A stretch of DNA of 64,000 bases, from positions 62,001 through 126,000 of the forward strand of contig NZ_AQGV01000015.1 in the NCBI RefSeq assembly GCF_014858725.1. The letters are read 5' to 3'. This DNA comes from Pseudoalteromonas aurantia 208. Its GTDB lineage: Bacteria; Pseudomonadota; Gammaproteobacteria; Enterobacterales; Alteromonadaceae. A program made the translations under genes and the position numbers. Positions 43,759-53,771 of this stretch are shown piece by piece (the stretch's first letter is position 1; every line of letters starts with the position of its first letter). Under the pieces are notes generated by a model. It had not been told where the DNA came from and made no database searches. It was given only the letters and a program-made list of their open reading frames with translations.

Positions 43759-45930
43759 TCATCTGAATTCTTGATATGCCTCCATATCGCCCAGTTTAAG
43801 TGCTAAGTCCAAACCGAGTGAGTTCAGGTTGGACTTATCAGTATAACTTTTGATGATTAAGCGCAATTGTTTTAAGGCTTTTTCACTTTGCCCCAAACTA
43901 TCAAGTACTAATACATAGGTGTAGGCATAGTGCGGGTTGGTCTTGTCTAATAGCATTGCTTTTTTAATATGGCTCATTGCAAGGTCAAGTTGCTTAGTGC
44001 GCACAAAGTGCAAGCCTAGGGCATATGAAATAATGGACGAGCGTGGAATTGTAACAATGCCCTTTTCTAATATGGACTTTGCTTGGTTTTCTCGTTTTTG
44101 ACTTTGATATAAATCGGCTAAATTGATATACCCTACTTCATGATATGGGTCTAATTCGATGGCTTGAATAAGTGCTTTTTCCGAACCCTTTAACTGGCTG
44201 GCGCTTGCCAGTAAAGCAGCATGCTCTACTAAACCCTCTCCTCGCCAACTATTTAATGCTGAAACACCCATGAGTTCTTCAAATGCATGAACAAACTTGG
44301 GGTGTGATATATCAGCCATACCCGATAAAATCATAGTGCGTGACGCGCTTATTCTGACAGCTTTGTAAGCATCATTTAGTAACGGTAGTAACTGTGCCTT
44401 TAACATTGTGCTTGGCATTAACTTGGAGGCTTCGATGGCGGCTAACCGTAGTAGCGGCTCATCGTGCTTTAAATAATGAATGAGCTTTTGTTGTTGCTTT
44501 GCATTAGGTATAGCTTTGAGCAACTGCAGCGCGCTTGCTCTACGAATAATACTGATCTTGCTGTCATTGATAATGTTCCAATGTTCGCTGTCAGACAGAA
44601 CTAGACCCAAGTTTAATTTTACTAGGTTCATTTCATTCATAGTCAGAGGTTTGGGTTTACCATGCCATTGATTTACTGCATTGCTTGCCCACTGTGCGCT
44701 TTTGTTCTCATGGCAGCGATTACACGAGTTTGGCGTACTAAAACGTGCAGATAAATGAGGCCTAGGGATTTTAAAACTGTGGTCACGGCGTTTATCTACA
44801 CCCATGTATTCTGTTTCCGGCATATGGCAATTTACACACAAACTTCCTGCCGATTCTGTTTGATGTCGGTGATGTTCATAGCTATTGTAAACATCATTGC
44901 TGTGGCATTGTAAACACAACCCATTGCCCTGCAGCTTTACTTTCATAGTATGTTTATCGTGGCAATCCAGACAATTTACACCTGCATCATACATCTTACT
45001 TTGTAAAAACGAGCCATAAACATACACTTCGTCTTTTATTTGTCCATCGGCATGATAATACGGAGATATTGGTAATTGCGGAATGAACTGATCTAAAAAT
45101 GCTGCTCCGGTGGTAATGCCGTCAGTTAACGGGAGTCGTCTTGAATGACATGAGAAGCAATTGTCCATAAAACTATTGTCTCGTTTAGGTCCATGCCATA
45201 CCGCGTTCGCGCCATTTGACTCAAATACCCAGCTTTGATTTTTTAAAGACTTAGTTGAGTGTGTTGCAGGCGTGTTTGGGGATTTTAGAAGATGCTTTTC
45301 GGCGTGGTCATTTAACTCTGTGTGACAAGCATTGCAACTGACATTAACGTCCTTAAAGGTTGTATTAAAGGTGTTACTCTCGCTATCGTAGTGTCTCTTT
45401 AAGCCTGTTGAGTGGCAATCGGCACACATACCATTCCAATTTTGTAACGGTTGGGTCCAATGCAAACGCTTTGAAGAGGTCATCATTTCATTGGTATAAT
45501 TTGCATACCAACGTTGCCCACCAAGGTTTTTTGCTCGACTGTCCCAGCTAAAAGGGAGTACCTGTAATCGACCATTTTGTGTTTCAACCAAATATTGTTG
45601 CAATGGGCTATGACCAAAAGTGTACTTTACCACTAACGTGTGTTCGGTATCTTTGTCGGTGACCGTCATGAGGTATTTGTCAGAGCGTTTATAAAATCTG
45701 ACTATTTGTTCATGATGGTTTATGGTTTTATTATTAAAATCCCCAAGGACATTTTCGGGGGTTGTATCTAACATGGCTTTTGCGTGGTCAGAGTCATGCC
45801 AGTCAGCGGACTGTTTAGAGTGGCAGTTAGCACATGTTGGTTGTGTGTCGGTGACGGCATAGACGGTTGTGACACATACGCCACTCATGTAAATAATTAA
45901 TAAGGTCCTGATTATCCGCCAACTAAACAT
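43759..45930 (-). CDS. Eight-haem c-type cytochrome with TPR/HEAT-like C-terminus
   Basis: About 723 residues. The N-terminal half carries eight CXXCH haem sites (CANCH, CADCH, CNACH, CFSCH, CLDCH, CLQCH, CVNCH, CNRCH) after an N-terminal membrane-type signal sequence; the C-terminal half is helical with HEAT- and TPR-like repeats (EVGYINLADLYQSQKRENQA). Start is placed at ATG 45930, which overlaps the galM stop by eight bases; an upstream in-frame ATG at 46014 would overlap galM by 92. Family members are periplasmic and feed electrons to or from oxidoreductases. Why it should be in a galactose operon is unclear; perhaps it accepts electrons from an outer-membrane or periplasmic sugar dehydrogenase. 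Confidence 0.9.
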   Translation of the reverse strand: MFSWRIIRTLLIIYMSGVCVTTVYAVTDTQPTCANCHSKQSADWHDSDHAKAMLDTTPENVLGDFNNKTINHHEQIVRFYKRSDKYLMTVTDKDTEHTLVVKYTFGHSPLQQYLVETQNGRLQVLPFSWDSRAKNLGGQRWYANYTNEMMTSSKRLHWTQPLQNWNGMCADCHSTGLKRHYDSESNTFNTTFKDVNVSCNACHTELNDHAEKHLLKSPNTPATHSTKSLKNQSWVFESNGANAVWHGPKRDNSFMDNCFSCHSRRLPLTDGITTGAAFLDQFIPQLPISPYYHADGQIKDEVYVYGSFLQSKMYDAGVNCLDCHDKHTMKVKLQGNGLCLQCHSNDVYNSYEHHRHQTESAGSLCVNCHMPETEYMGVDKRRDHSFKIPRPHLSARFSTPNSCNRCHENKSAQWASNAVNQWHGKPKPLTMNEMNLVKLNLGLVLSDSEHWNIINDSKISIIRRASALQLLKAIPNAKQQQKLIHYLKHDEPLLRLAAIEASKLMPSTMLKAQLLPLLNDAYKAVRISASRTMILSGMADISHPKFVHAFEELMGVSALNSWRGEGLVEHAALLASASQLKGSEKALIQAIELDPYHEVGYINLADLYQSQKRENQAKSILEKGIVTIPRSSIISYALGLHFVRTKQLDLAMSHIKKAMLLDKTNPHYAYTYVLVLDSLGQSEKALKQLRLIIKSYTDKSNLNSLGLDLALKLGDMEAYQEFR

Positions 45931-46906
45931 GATCAAACTTATATACGGTATGTTGCTTAAGTAAAGTGTCAGACTTGAGTATTGGGTTGGGCAAAAGCGG
46001 GTTATTGATGGCATTCGGAAATCGTTGTGCTTCTATGCATATTCCTTGATAAGGTTTAAATGGCGGTTTTAGGTGTTGCCCAGAGTAAAGTTGAACACCT
46101 TCATAGTCGGTATATAACTGCATACGAATACCTGTACTCTTTGCTATTAAGGTTGCGACCGGTGATTGAGCTAAATGGGGATTTATCACATAGCAATGAT
46201 CAAATCCGCGGTTGGCAATAATTTGTGGGTCGTTTGCTGAACCAATAGTTAAGCCAATGCTTTTTAGTTGACTGTTAAATGCAAAGTCGCCTTCACCTAC
46301 TGCTTTCATATCACCTGTCGGAATGCCTAACTCATCTATTGGTAAATAATTCGTAGCATCAAGAGATAAGAATAGATTATCGACGGATGTTTCAGCGAGG
46401 TTAAAATAACAGTGATTACATACTGATAAGAGGGTGTCTTCAGTACTTTTTGCATAATAGGTGATTTCGAGTGCGTTATCCTCAGTCAAATTATAGCCAA
46501 CAGTAATATTAAGATGCCCTGGGAGCCCATGTTCCAGATGTTTTGACTCTAAATTCAATTCCAAATAGGTAAGTGTCTGTGTTGTTTCGTTCACTTGCCA
46601 TAGGTGCTGCGAAAAACCTTTTTCCCCACCATGTAAACAATTACCTCGATCATTTTTATCTAATATATAACGGGTTTGATTTAAGTAAAACTCGCCATTC
46701 TTTATTCTATTGCTGACAGGTCCGACTGTAGCACCGATATATGCTTTGTCGTCGAGAAAGCATTGCAGGTTATTATATGTCACAGTCATTTCAGTTGGAC
46801 ATTGATCAATCGGCACTTTGATAGAACTTACCCGCGCACCTAGGTTTAAGATTTTCACTGTCATAGCGTTGCTGTTTTTCAGTTCGTATTCTTGAATTTT
46901 ACTCAT
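45923..46906 (-). CDS. galM: Aldose 1-epimerase (galactose mutarotase)
   Basis: A 327-residue enzyme that interconverts alpha and beta galactose. Visible motifs are NRIKNGEFYLNQTRY with the following CLHGG (substrate-binding His), NHCYFNL (catalytic His) and GICIEAQRFPNAINN (the base Glu near residue 290). Fourth in the galT-galK-symporter-galM order; it ends in an overlap with the cytochrome start. No clear Shine-Dalgarno. Confidence 0.93.
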   Translation of the reverse strand: MSKIQEYELKNSNAMTVKILNLGARVSSIKVPIDQCPTEMTVTYNNLQCFLDDKAYIGATVGPVSNRIKNGEFYLNQTRYILDKNDRGNCLHGGEKGFSQHLWQVNETTQTLTYLELNLESKHLEHGLPGHLNITVGYNLTEDNALEITYYAKSTEDTLLSVCNHCYFNLAETSVDNLFLSLDATNYLPIDELGIPTGDMKAVGEGDFAFNSQLKSIGLTIGSANDPQIIANRGFDHCYVINPHLAQSPVATLIAKSTGIRMQLYTDYEGVQLYSGQHLKPPFKPYQGICIEAQRFPNAINNPLLPNPILKSDTLLKQHTVYKFDHV

Positions 46907-46958
46907 TATTACTTCTTATTATTGGTATATACGTGTAAATAGTCAGCTAAGTTGTGTA

Positions 46959-48554
46959 TTACCACCAAGTCACATACAGTGCGGCTAAAATGATCACGCA
47001 GCTCAGTCCCGCAATGTTAAATGCTTGACTGGTAGTGAATAACTCAGAGGTAACACCAGTACTTACGCTATCAGATGTAGATAAATGACAGGTCCTATTG
47101 ATTGTTATATTTCCTGCGGTTGTATTTGAGGTAACAATCGCAGTTAATAGACACATGAGAAACACTAAGCCAATTCTGTCCATAAATGGAAAATTGGGGA
47201 AGTAATAGGCTAAAGCGATTGAATACAAAGCTGACCCAATAGCAGCTGCAAGTGCTCCCTGTGAGTTTGCGCGAGACCAAAACATCCCCAGCAGGAAAAT
47301 GACGACAATCCCAGGGGTAAAGATACCTGTGAATTCCTGAACATATTGAAAAGCTTGCTCAAACTGACCTAGTAAAGGCTTTGCGACTACTAATGCAATT
47401 GTTAATGAAAAAACTGCAGCAATACGGCCAATCAGTACATAATGGCGCTGGCTCTGACGTGGTTTAATTTCTTTATATAAGTCCATGGTGAATATTGTCG
47501 AGATTGAATTTGTCATAGACGCCAATGAAGAAACAATCGCTGCAACAAGCGCCGCAAAAACTAGCCCTTTGATACCCGAAGGCATTAACCCCATCATGGA
47601 AGGGTACGCTAGGTCAGGCGAAGGTAAGTTAGGGTAAAGTACAACAGCGGTAATTCCTGGTAACACTACTATAAATGGCATCAACAGTTTCAAATAGGCG
47701 GCAAATGCAATGCCTTTTTGGGCTTCATTTAAATCTTTTGCCGCAAGCGCACGCTGAATGATGTATTGATTGAACCCCCAGTAACTGATATTCATGATCC
47801 ATAAACCACCGACAAGTACGGAGATCCCAGGTAGACTCGCATAGTGAGCACTCTCTGGGGATAGTATCATATCAAAATGACTGGGTAGTTGCTCAGACAG
47901 TTTTGCAAACCCGACAATAACGCCTTTACCTGCTGACACCTGGTTGAGCGCCAAGTAACTTAAAAGTAACCCGCCTAAAACCAATAAAACAACTTGAATA
48001 ATATCTGTATAGGCAACTGCTTTTAGCCCACCATATGCGGAATATGCAACAGAAAAAAGGCTGAGTAATAGCATGCCAATCATGGCATCTAAACCTGAGA
48101 TAGATTCAATCGCCATGCCAGCCAACCATAATACTGCGGTCAAATTAACAAATATGTACACCACCAGCCAAAATAGAGCGAGTGTAATTTTGACTGGTTT
48201 ATTGTAACGCTGTTCTAAGTATTGCGGCATTGTGTAAATTTGTTGCTTTAAGAATATGGGCAATAAATACTTTCCTACAAGTATTAGCGTAATCGCTGCC
48301 ATCCATTCGTATGAAGCAATGGCGAGTCCCATCGCATACCCAGAACCAGACATTCCTATGATTTGTTCCGCGGAAATGTTTGATGCAATCAGTGATGCGC
48401 CGATGGCCCACCATGGCAATGCTTTACTTGCTAGAAAGTAATCCTCGGTATTTGAGGTAGCTGACTTGTCATTTTTCGATATGTACAATGCGGCGGTAAG
48501 TAACAACACGGCGTAAAGAATGAGTACGGTAATATCTAGTTGGCTTAATGTCAT
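46959..48554 (-). CDS. Sodium:galactose/glucose symporter (SSS family)
   Basis: A 531-residue inner-membrane protein with about 14 hydrophobic segments. MSGSGYAMGLAIASYEWMAA, YSAYGGLKAVAYTDIIQVV and MTNSISTIFTMDLYKEIKP match the sodium/solute symporter family, and the closest character is the vSGLT galactose transporter of Vibrio. It is third in the galactose operon, so galactose (with glucose as a possible co-substrate) is the inferred cargo. Confidence 0.93.
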   Translation of the reverse strand: MTLSQLDITVLILYAVLLLTAALYISKNDKSATSNTEDYFLASKALPWWAIGASLIASNISAEQIIGMSGSGYAMGLAIASYEWMAAITLILVGKYLLPIFLKQQIYTMPQYLEQRYNKPVKITLALFWLVVYIFVNLTAVLWLAGMAIESISGLDAMIGMLLLSLFSVAYSAYGGLKAVAYTDIIQVVLLVLGGLLLSYLALNQVSAGKGVIVGFAKLSEQLPSHFDMILSPESAHYASLPGISVLVGGLWIMNISYWGFNQYIIQRALAAKDLNEAQKGIAFAAYLKLLMPFIVVLPGITAVVLYPNLPSPDLAYPSMMGLMPSGIKGLVFAALVAAIVSSLASMTNSISTIFTMDLYKEIKPRQSQRHYVLIGRIAAVFSLTIALVVAKPLLGQFEQAFQYVQEFTGIFTPGIVVIFLLGMFWSRANSQGALAAAIGSALYSIALAYYFPNFPFMDRIGLVFLMCLLTAIVTSNTTAGNITINRTCHLSTSDSVSTGVTSELFTTSQAFNIAGLSCVIILAALYVTWW

Positions 48555-48593
48555 AGGAGTTTTTTCTCATTATTATTGTTATATATCGTTAAA

Positions 48594-49781
48594 CTAGCTG
48601 ACAAAACGGCTTGTGTAACTAGCGATATTAGAGTGTTTGCTATGCACTCCTTGCACTGCTGAACACACAAATATTGTGGGAATGAGGCCGGTTGTGGTCA
48701 TATATTTAGAATTAATTACTGACGTTATCCAATCAACATAGTCTGTTGGTAGTAACGTAATTACGCAGCCGCCAAAGCCGCCCCCAGTCATTCGCACCCC
48801 TCCCTTGTCTCCAATTTCTGATTTAATTATATTTACCAGCGAGTCTATTTCAGGCACGGTAATTTCAAAATCATCCCGCATCGATTCGTGAGATTGTTTC
48901 ATTAAACGTTGCATTGAGTGGATGTCTTGATGGGACATGGCCTCTACAAACTCAATTACTCGTTCGTTTTCACTGATCACATGCCTAGCGCGTTTGGCGA
49001 TAATGGGGTCTAATATATGCTGCTGTCGGTTAAAATCAGCGAGGCTAATATCTCGCAGTGCTGAAAGGCCGAGTTTGTTTGCTGCTTGTTCACACTGGGC
49101 TCGGCGTTCGTTGTATTTACTTTCAACTAACCCGCGTTTTTTATTTGAATTCACAATCAAAAGGCTAAAGTTATCGGGTAGTGAAACATGCTTTGTCTGC
49201 ATAGACTGACAGTCAATTAAAGATGCTTTCCCTACTTTTGCGTTGGTAGAGATGAGTTGGTCCATAATGCCGCATTGGCACCCAACGAACTGATTTTCAG
49301 CTTGTTGGGCTATTAAGGCGATGTCGGTATCGCTCAAATGCAATGAATATAACTGGTCGAAGCTACTGACTATTGACACTTCTAAAGCGGCCGAAGAGCT
49401 TAACCCTGCGCCTTGTGGTACGTTTCCGTAAATAACCATATCGACGCCTGAAATATTATGTCCTGAGAGGCTAATATGTTGTACGACGCCTCGTACATAA
49501 TTAGCCCAGAGTTTATTACTGGCAGCGATATTGTTTGAAAGCTGGAACTCGTCAATTTCATTGTGATGATTGGCAGAGATAACGCGGACCTTACTGTCGT
49601 GGCGAGGGCTTGCGCATGCAACAACATGAAAGTTTATTGCACAGGGCAAAACATACCCACCATTATAATCAGTGTGCTCACCAATCAAATTAACGCGTCC
49701 TGGCGCGATAGTCGTTAATTGTGGCTCATTTTCAAATATCTCAGTAAATAACGCCTTTGCTTTTGCTTCAACGTGTGACAT
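48594..49781 (-). CDS. galK: Galactokinase
   Basis: A 395-residue GHMP-family kinase making galactose 1-phosphate. The galactokinase signature GRVNLIGEHTDYNGGYVLP, ATP loop GAGLSSSAALEVS and C-terminal GGVRMTGGGFGGC are intact. ATG 49781 has an AAGGAA site upstream. Second in the Leloir operon after galT; the product is the substrate of GalT. Confidence 0.97.
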   Translation of the reverse strand: MSHVEAKAKALFTEIFENEPQLTTIAPGRVNLIGEHTDYNGGYVLPCAINFHVVACASPRHDSKVRVISANHHNEIDEFQLSNNIAASNKLWANYVRGVVQHISLSGHNISGVDMVIYGNVPQGAGLSSSAALEVSIVSSFDQLYSLHLSDTDIALIAQQAENQFVGCQCGIMDQLISTNAKVGKASLIDCQSMQTKHVSLPDNFSLLIVNSNKKRGLVESKYNERRAQCEQAANKLGLSALRDISLADFNRQQHILDPIIAKRARHVISENERVIEFVEAMSHQDIHSMQRLMKQSHESMRDDFEITVPEIDSLVNIIKSEIGDKGGVRMTGGGFGGCVITLLPTDYVDWITSVINSKYMTTTGLIPTIFVCSAVQGVHSKHSNIASYTSRFVS

Positions 49782-49802
49782 GGTTAATGCATTCCTTTAT
49801 TT

Positions 49803-50870
49803 TTAGGCCGTAGTAGCGTGTAAGCTGTAATGAATGTCTGATGTTTCTCGCAATCTTTCAGCGGCTTGCTCGGGGGTTAGATCTCTCTGCGTTTCAGCTA
49901 ACATTTCGTATCCAACCATAAACTTTTGTACACTGGATGAACGTAGTAAAGGCGGATAAAAACTCGCGTGAAGTGTCCACTCGAGATGTGCATCATCATC
50001 ATAGGGTGCACCATGCCAACCCATAGAGTATGGAAATGAACAATTGAATAGGTTGTCATACTTAACCGTTAATTTACCTATTATTTTCGCTAAAGATATT
50101 GATTGGCTTTCATTGAGCTGGCTCATTCTTTGAATATTAAAGGTTGGCAAAACCAGCGTTTCAAAAGGCCAAGCTGCCCAATACGGTACAACAACCACCC
50201 AGTGTTCGTTGCTGATTACCAGCCTTTCAGTATTGACGCGCTCTCGTGCAACATAGTCTTGCAGTAAGTTGCTGCCATACGTTTGGAAATAGTGAGATTG
50301 CGCTTTCGCTTTTCTTGCAACCACGGTCGGGATCTCATTTTGTGCCCAAACTTGCCCATGTGGGTGAGGGTTAGAGCAGCCCATTAAGCTGCCTTTATTT
50401 TCAAATATTTGCACCCACCGATAACGGCTTCCTAACTCTTTACATTGCGCTTGCCATACATTTACAACATCACATAGCTCAGATGGTTGAAGCAAAGGTA
50501 GTGTTTTTCCATGGTTTGGAGAAAAGCATATAACACGGCTTTCACCTCGTTCTGTATGCATCGTAAACAGTGGGTCATCACTACTATAAATAGGTGTTTG
50601 CGGACTCAAAGCAGCAAAGTCATTGTTAAAAACAAACGTAGAGTGATAATGTGCGTTTTGTTGGCCTGAAACACGTTGATTACCTGGACACAAGTAGCAA
50701 TTTGGATCATAGCTCGGTTGTGTATCACGCTCAGGCTCCATTGTTTTGCCTTGCCAAGGTCGATTAGCTCTGTGGGGAGAAACTAAAACCCACTCATCTA
50801 ATAGTGGATTGTAACGACGGTGTGGATGAACCGTTGGGTCAAATACTCTTTCACTTTGGTGGCTTGGCAT
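49803..50870 (-). CDS. galT: Galactose-1-phosphate uridylyltransferase
   Basis: About 355 residues. The nucleophilic HPH motif (SNPHPHGQVWA) and the Zn-binding pattern CYLCPG with the HxH of the family are visible, plus GWHGAPY and WTLHASFYPPLLRS near the end. ATG 50870 is chosen because an AGG lies eight bases upstream; GTG 50879 is three codons earlier. First gene of the operon; galE is not in the window, so UDP-glucose 4-epimerase must be elsewhere. Confidence 0.96.
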   Translation of the reverse strand: MPSHQSERVFDPTVHPHRRYNPLLDEWVLVSPHRANRPWQGKTMEPERDTQPSYDPNCYLCPGNQRVSGQQNAHYHSTFVFNNDFAALSPQTPIYSSDDPLFTMHTERGESRVICFSPNHGKTLPLLQPSELCDVVNVWQAQCKELGSRYRWVQIFENKGSLMGCSNPHPHGQVWAQNEIPTVVARKAKAQSHYFQTYGSNLLQDYVARERVNTERLVISNEHWVVVVPYWAAWPFETLVLPTFNIQRMSQLNESQSISLAKIIGKLTVKYDNLFNCSFPYSMGWHGAPYDDDAHLEWTLHASFYPPLLRSSSVQKFMVGYEMLAETQRDLTPEQAAERLRETSDIHYSLHATTA

Positions 50871-50980
50871 ATTCTTCACCTATCAGTAATACAAACAAGC
50901 ATTTATACTAAACTTAATCGTTCTTAAATACGTTCCTAAAAATGACTATTCTAATCCCAAAAAACACTCAGTGGTGTGAC

Positions 50981-51011
50981 AAAAAAGCCTACGAATAATT
51001 TCATAGGCTTT
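50981..51011 (-). terminator. Terminator of the collagenase gene
   Basis: AAAGCCTA/TAGGCTTT stem with a 12-base loop; read on the minus strand it ends in a T-run. It separates the collagenase gene from the galactose operon. Confidence 0.85.
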
Positions 51012-51037
51012 GACAAAAAAGGGTAAATTGTGTCGGG

Positions 51038-53677
51038 TTAATCGAGAGTGTTGTAACGGCCCGTTAGCGTGACATTGGCAAAAGATGGATCTGCAGATAG
51101 CATAATGTAGTAGGTACCAGCTTTGACATTCCTAATGTGACACGTTTCGGTTGTACCCACTTTCCAAGGTCGGCATTCGAAATCTGACAGTGTTGGCGCG
51201 CTGCCATACTTAACATGCATATCTGATTCTCCGGTTCCTCCGACGGTGCTGAAAGTGAGTGAGTTGGCATTATCAGGAACTGACATTGAGTACGTCACTT
51301 GCTGCTGTGCTGAGACTGATACTACTTTACTTTCATTATTTTCAAGTGTGAACTCGTCTTCAAAAGGGTTCTGAATATACCGTGCTAGAAGCGTGGTATT
51401 ATTAAATGCATTTGTTGCTTTTATGCCGATGTAATTCCAACCAGGCTGCACATTATCAATGACAATAGTTTCTGAGTTAGTCGGCCCTGTTGATTTATGT
51501 TCATATTGACCGCCATTATTCGCACTACCGTGTTCATGGAATAAATCTGCGTTACCTGAGCCGTGGCGTAACGTCAGTTGTAATGAAACATTTTTAAATC
51601 CTTGTGGTACAGGTAAACCATATTCGCGAGTTTTCCCAGTATTTTGGTCTGCTAAACACGATGCGACGCCAGCAGATAATGTAAAGTCTAAATTAGGTCG
51701 ACCTAAACGACATGCGTTAACTGCAGCTGTATCAGAACCTTGGTAGTCATCAGGGTTTTCGGGTTCTACCGGAGATGGGGGGCGCGTTGTGTCAATTTTA
51801 CAGCCATGAGAATTAACGGTTGATAGCCAATTCGCAAATTCTGCATCGAAAGACTTGTTGTCAATCCAGACATCAACAAGGTCATCTCTGTAAGTTTGAA
51901 ACTGCCCTTCTTTGAATAAGGACATCATCTGGAAGAATTGGCTTTTTTTTCGCTCAAACATAAATCGGTTTGCTAGGTACCCCCAGTCATAGATACGCTC
52001 TTGTCCAACCCCATATTCATTATTAAAAATTGTGCTTAACGGATATTTTTTGGTTCTCGCTATATCAATAGCGTCATCATTACAGTTTTTGAGAGAGATA
52101 TATTCTGCGATACCTTCACCAAACCAGACGGTTCGGCCTGCGTCATCACTGTCTCTAAAACTGCCCTTTGAGACAAACCGGCCTTCCAGATAATGAATAT
52201 ATTCATGGCGTAGATTCCAAATATCAAAAATAGGTCGTTCAGAAACATGCTCATACGCATAAAAAGTCGCTTGATCTCCGGCTCGGCTCGGGTCCCCTTC
52301 TCGATATGTACCACCGTTATTCGTACTGACATTAAATAGGGCTCCTCCATAAGTAACCCACTCTTTTTTATCATTGAATATAACCATTCTGAGTTTGTCA
52401 TTGTCATCAGGGACAACGGGCACTCTGTTGGTTTGCAATGCACTGTGAAAATGGTTTTCATGGCTTTTAAGTGAATTACACGTCCACTCTAACTGTTGCT
52501 GATTCATGTCTTGTGCCCAAATGAATAAAGTTCCAGATGGACAAGTTTTTCTATCACCGAGGACTTCGCTAATAATTTCTTGAGTTTTCTGACAAACATT
52601 ATAGGTAGAACACATGTTGTTATAGTTAATGCTTTCGAGTACAGCTAAATATAATGTTCTGGCATTGTCATCTTCTAGCGGTCCAAAGTTATCAAAAATA
52701 GTAGATATGTTTTTTTCTAGTACCTTCTGTATCGCAGAAAAATGGGGATCATTTTTACCCCGATACATATTGGCAAGCTGGTAGCCTAAATTAAATAAAT
52801 GGTAGTCATTGTCACTTTTAGTTAACCAAGTGAGATTGGCATTAATAAAGTGAACAATTTCGATAATGAGCGTTTTATTGTGTTCATCAGCTCGACAACT
52901 TACTTGTTTTGCACAGGTGCTTAGTGTTTGCCAAAATAGTGGTGTTACAGCTTGTCCCCAATTATCGATTTGTTCGTATTCTGCGTTATAACGACTCAAC
53001 ATGGCGCGAGTAATGTGAATAAAACGCTCCCCTATTAGGGCGTTTTTTATAATACCGGTCGCGTTGCGAACAACTAAAGCATGTTGCTCAGATTGGTCGA
53101 AAAAATGCCTATTTTGATAAACTGCATTAATTGCTTCCTCCATGCCATTTTGTGTTGTCGGTGTGACAAATCGCCTTTCATCGTAATAGGCATAGGCTTT
53201 CAACCAATAAAACAAACTGCTGATATAATCGGTGTCATTAACCCCATTATACGTCACCATCTTGGTTTTTATTTCATTAATAACGGTTGAAAAGTTCGTA
53301 TCGCTGTATGCGCCTAGTATTTGCGTTTCAGGGAGGTCGTTAAATAAAGTGTCTATACACTCTCTCCCCTTATTCTTTATTGCCGTTAAAAATACAGCAC
53401 CTTGTAAACCGGTGAAGACATGGTCGGGACACATGGATTCTGCGTCAGTTGATTGGGTGTTTAGTATTGTCTGTGGAGATTGTTGCTTTTGGCGTTTTTC
53501 CATTAAGTGGGTATTTGGGTATAAAGCACTTGGTATGTAGCGCGAATTATGATCATGATGTGTGTCTATATTCACATGAAATACATGCTCTCTGGAATCT
53601 ACCGCTGATGTATTTGCCCATGTGGCACTTGATACAAATGTTAGTAATATGAATGACAACTTATGGTAATTTCTCAT
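51038..53677 (-). CDS. Microbial collagenase (peptidase M9) with PPC domains
   Basis: An 879-residue secreted collagenase of the Vibrio type. Signal peptide (ending WA), N-terminal helical activator-like region to about residue 420, then the catalytic domain with zinc motif HEYIH at about 491-495 and the downstream Glu in WFGEGIAEYISL (about 518-529). Two PPC domains end the protein (about 665-780 and 782-879); the last contains FECRPWKVGTTETC. A GAGAGGA site precedes ATG. The domain order (M9 N-terminal, M9, PPC, PPC) is that of marine collagenases that cut collagen or gelatin. Confidence 0.95.
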   Translation of the reverse strand: MRNYHKLSFILLTFVSSATWANTSAVDSREHVFHVNIDTHHDHNSRYIPSALYPNTHLMEKRQKQQSPQTILNTQSTDAESMCPDHVFTGLQGAVFLTAIKNKGRECIDTLFNDLPETQILGAYSDTNFSTVINEIKTKMVTYNGVNDTDYISSLFYWLKAYAYYDERRFVTPTTQNGMEEAINAVYQNRHFFDQSEQHALVVRNATGIIKNALIGERFIHITRAMLSRYNAEYEQIDNWGQAVTPLFWQTLSTCAKQVSCRADEHNKTLIIEIVHFINANLTWLTKSDNDYHLFNLGYQLANMYRGKNDPHFSAIQKVLEKNISTIFDNFGPLEDDNARTLYLAVLESINYNNMCSTYNVCQKTQEIISEVLGDRKTCPSGTLFIWAQDMNQQQLEWTCNSLKSHENHFHSALQTNRVPVVPDDNDKLRMVIFNDKKEWVTYGGALFNVSTNNGGTYREGDPSRAGDQATFYAYEHVSERPIFDIWNLRHEYIHYLEGRFVSKGSFRDSDDAGRTVWFGEGIAEYISLKNCNDDAIDIARTKKYPLSTIFNNEYGVGQERIYDWGYLANRFMFERKKSQFFQMMSLFKEGQFQTYRDDLVDVWIDNKSFDAEFANWLSTVNSHGCKIDTTRPPSPVEPENPDDYQGSDTAAVNACRLGRPNLDFTLSAGVASCLADQNTGKTREYGLPVPQGFKNVSLQLTLRHGSGNADLFHEHGSANNGGQYEHKSTGPTNSETIVIDNVQPGWNYIGIKATNAFNNTTLLARYIQNPFEDEFTLENNESKVVSVSAQQQVTYSMSVPDNANSLTFSTVGGTGESDMHVKYGSAPTLSDFECRPWKVGTTETCHIRNVKAGTYYIMLSADPSFANVTLTGRYNTLD

Positions 53678-53730
53678 AGCGTCCTCTCTTTATATGTTGT
53701 GTGAATTGTATTTCTACGGCATGAAAGAGG

Positions 53731-53749
53731 CCTAGCACGCAGTGCTAGG
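53731..53749 (-). terminator. Hairpin after the M43 protease gene
   Basis: CCTAGCAC/GTGCTAGG stem with a three-base loop, in the 94-base gap before the collagenase gene. It has no strong T-run, so it may give partial termination within a protease operon. Confidence 0.6.
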
Positions 53750-53771
53750 ACTCAAAAGTAACAATGTAGTG

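Noticed and set aside
52060..52461. 133-codon frame inside the collagenase gene
   Set aside because: It is in another frame of a clear M9 gene that spans it completely.
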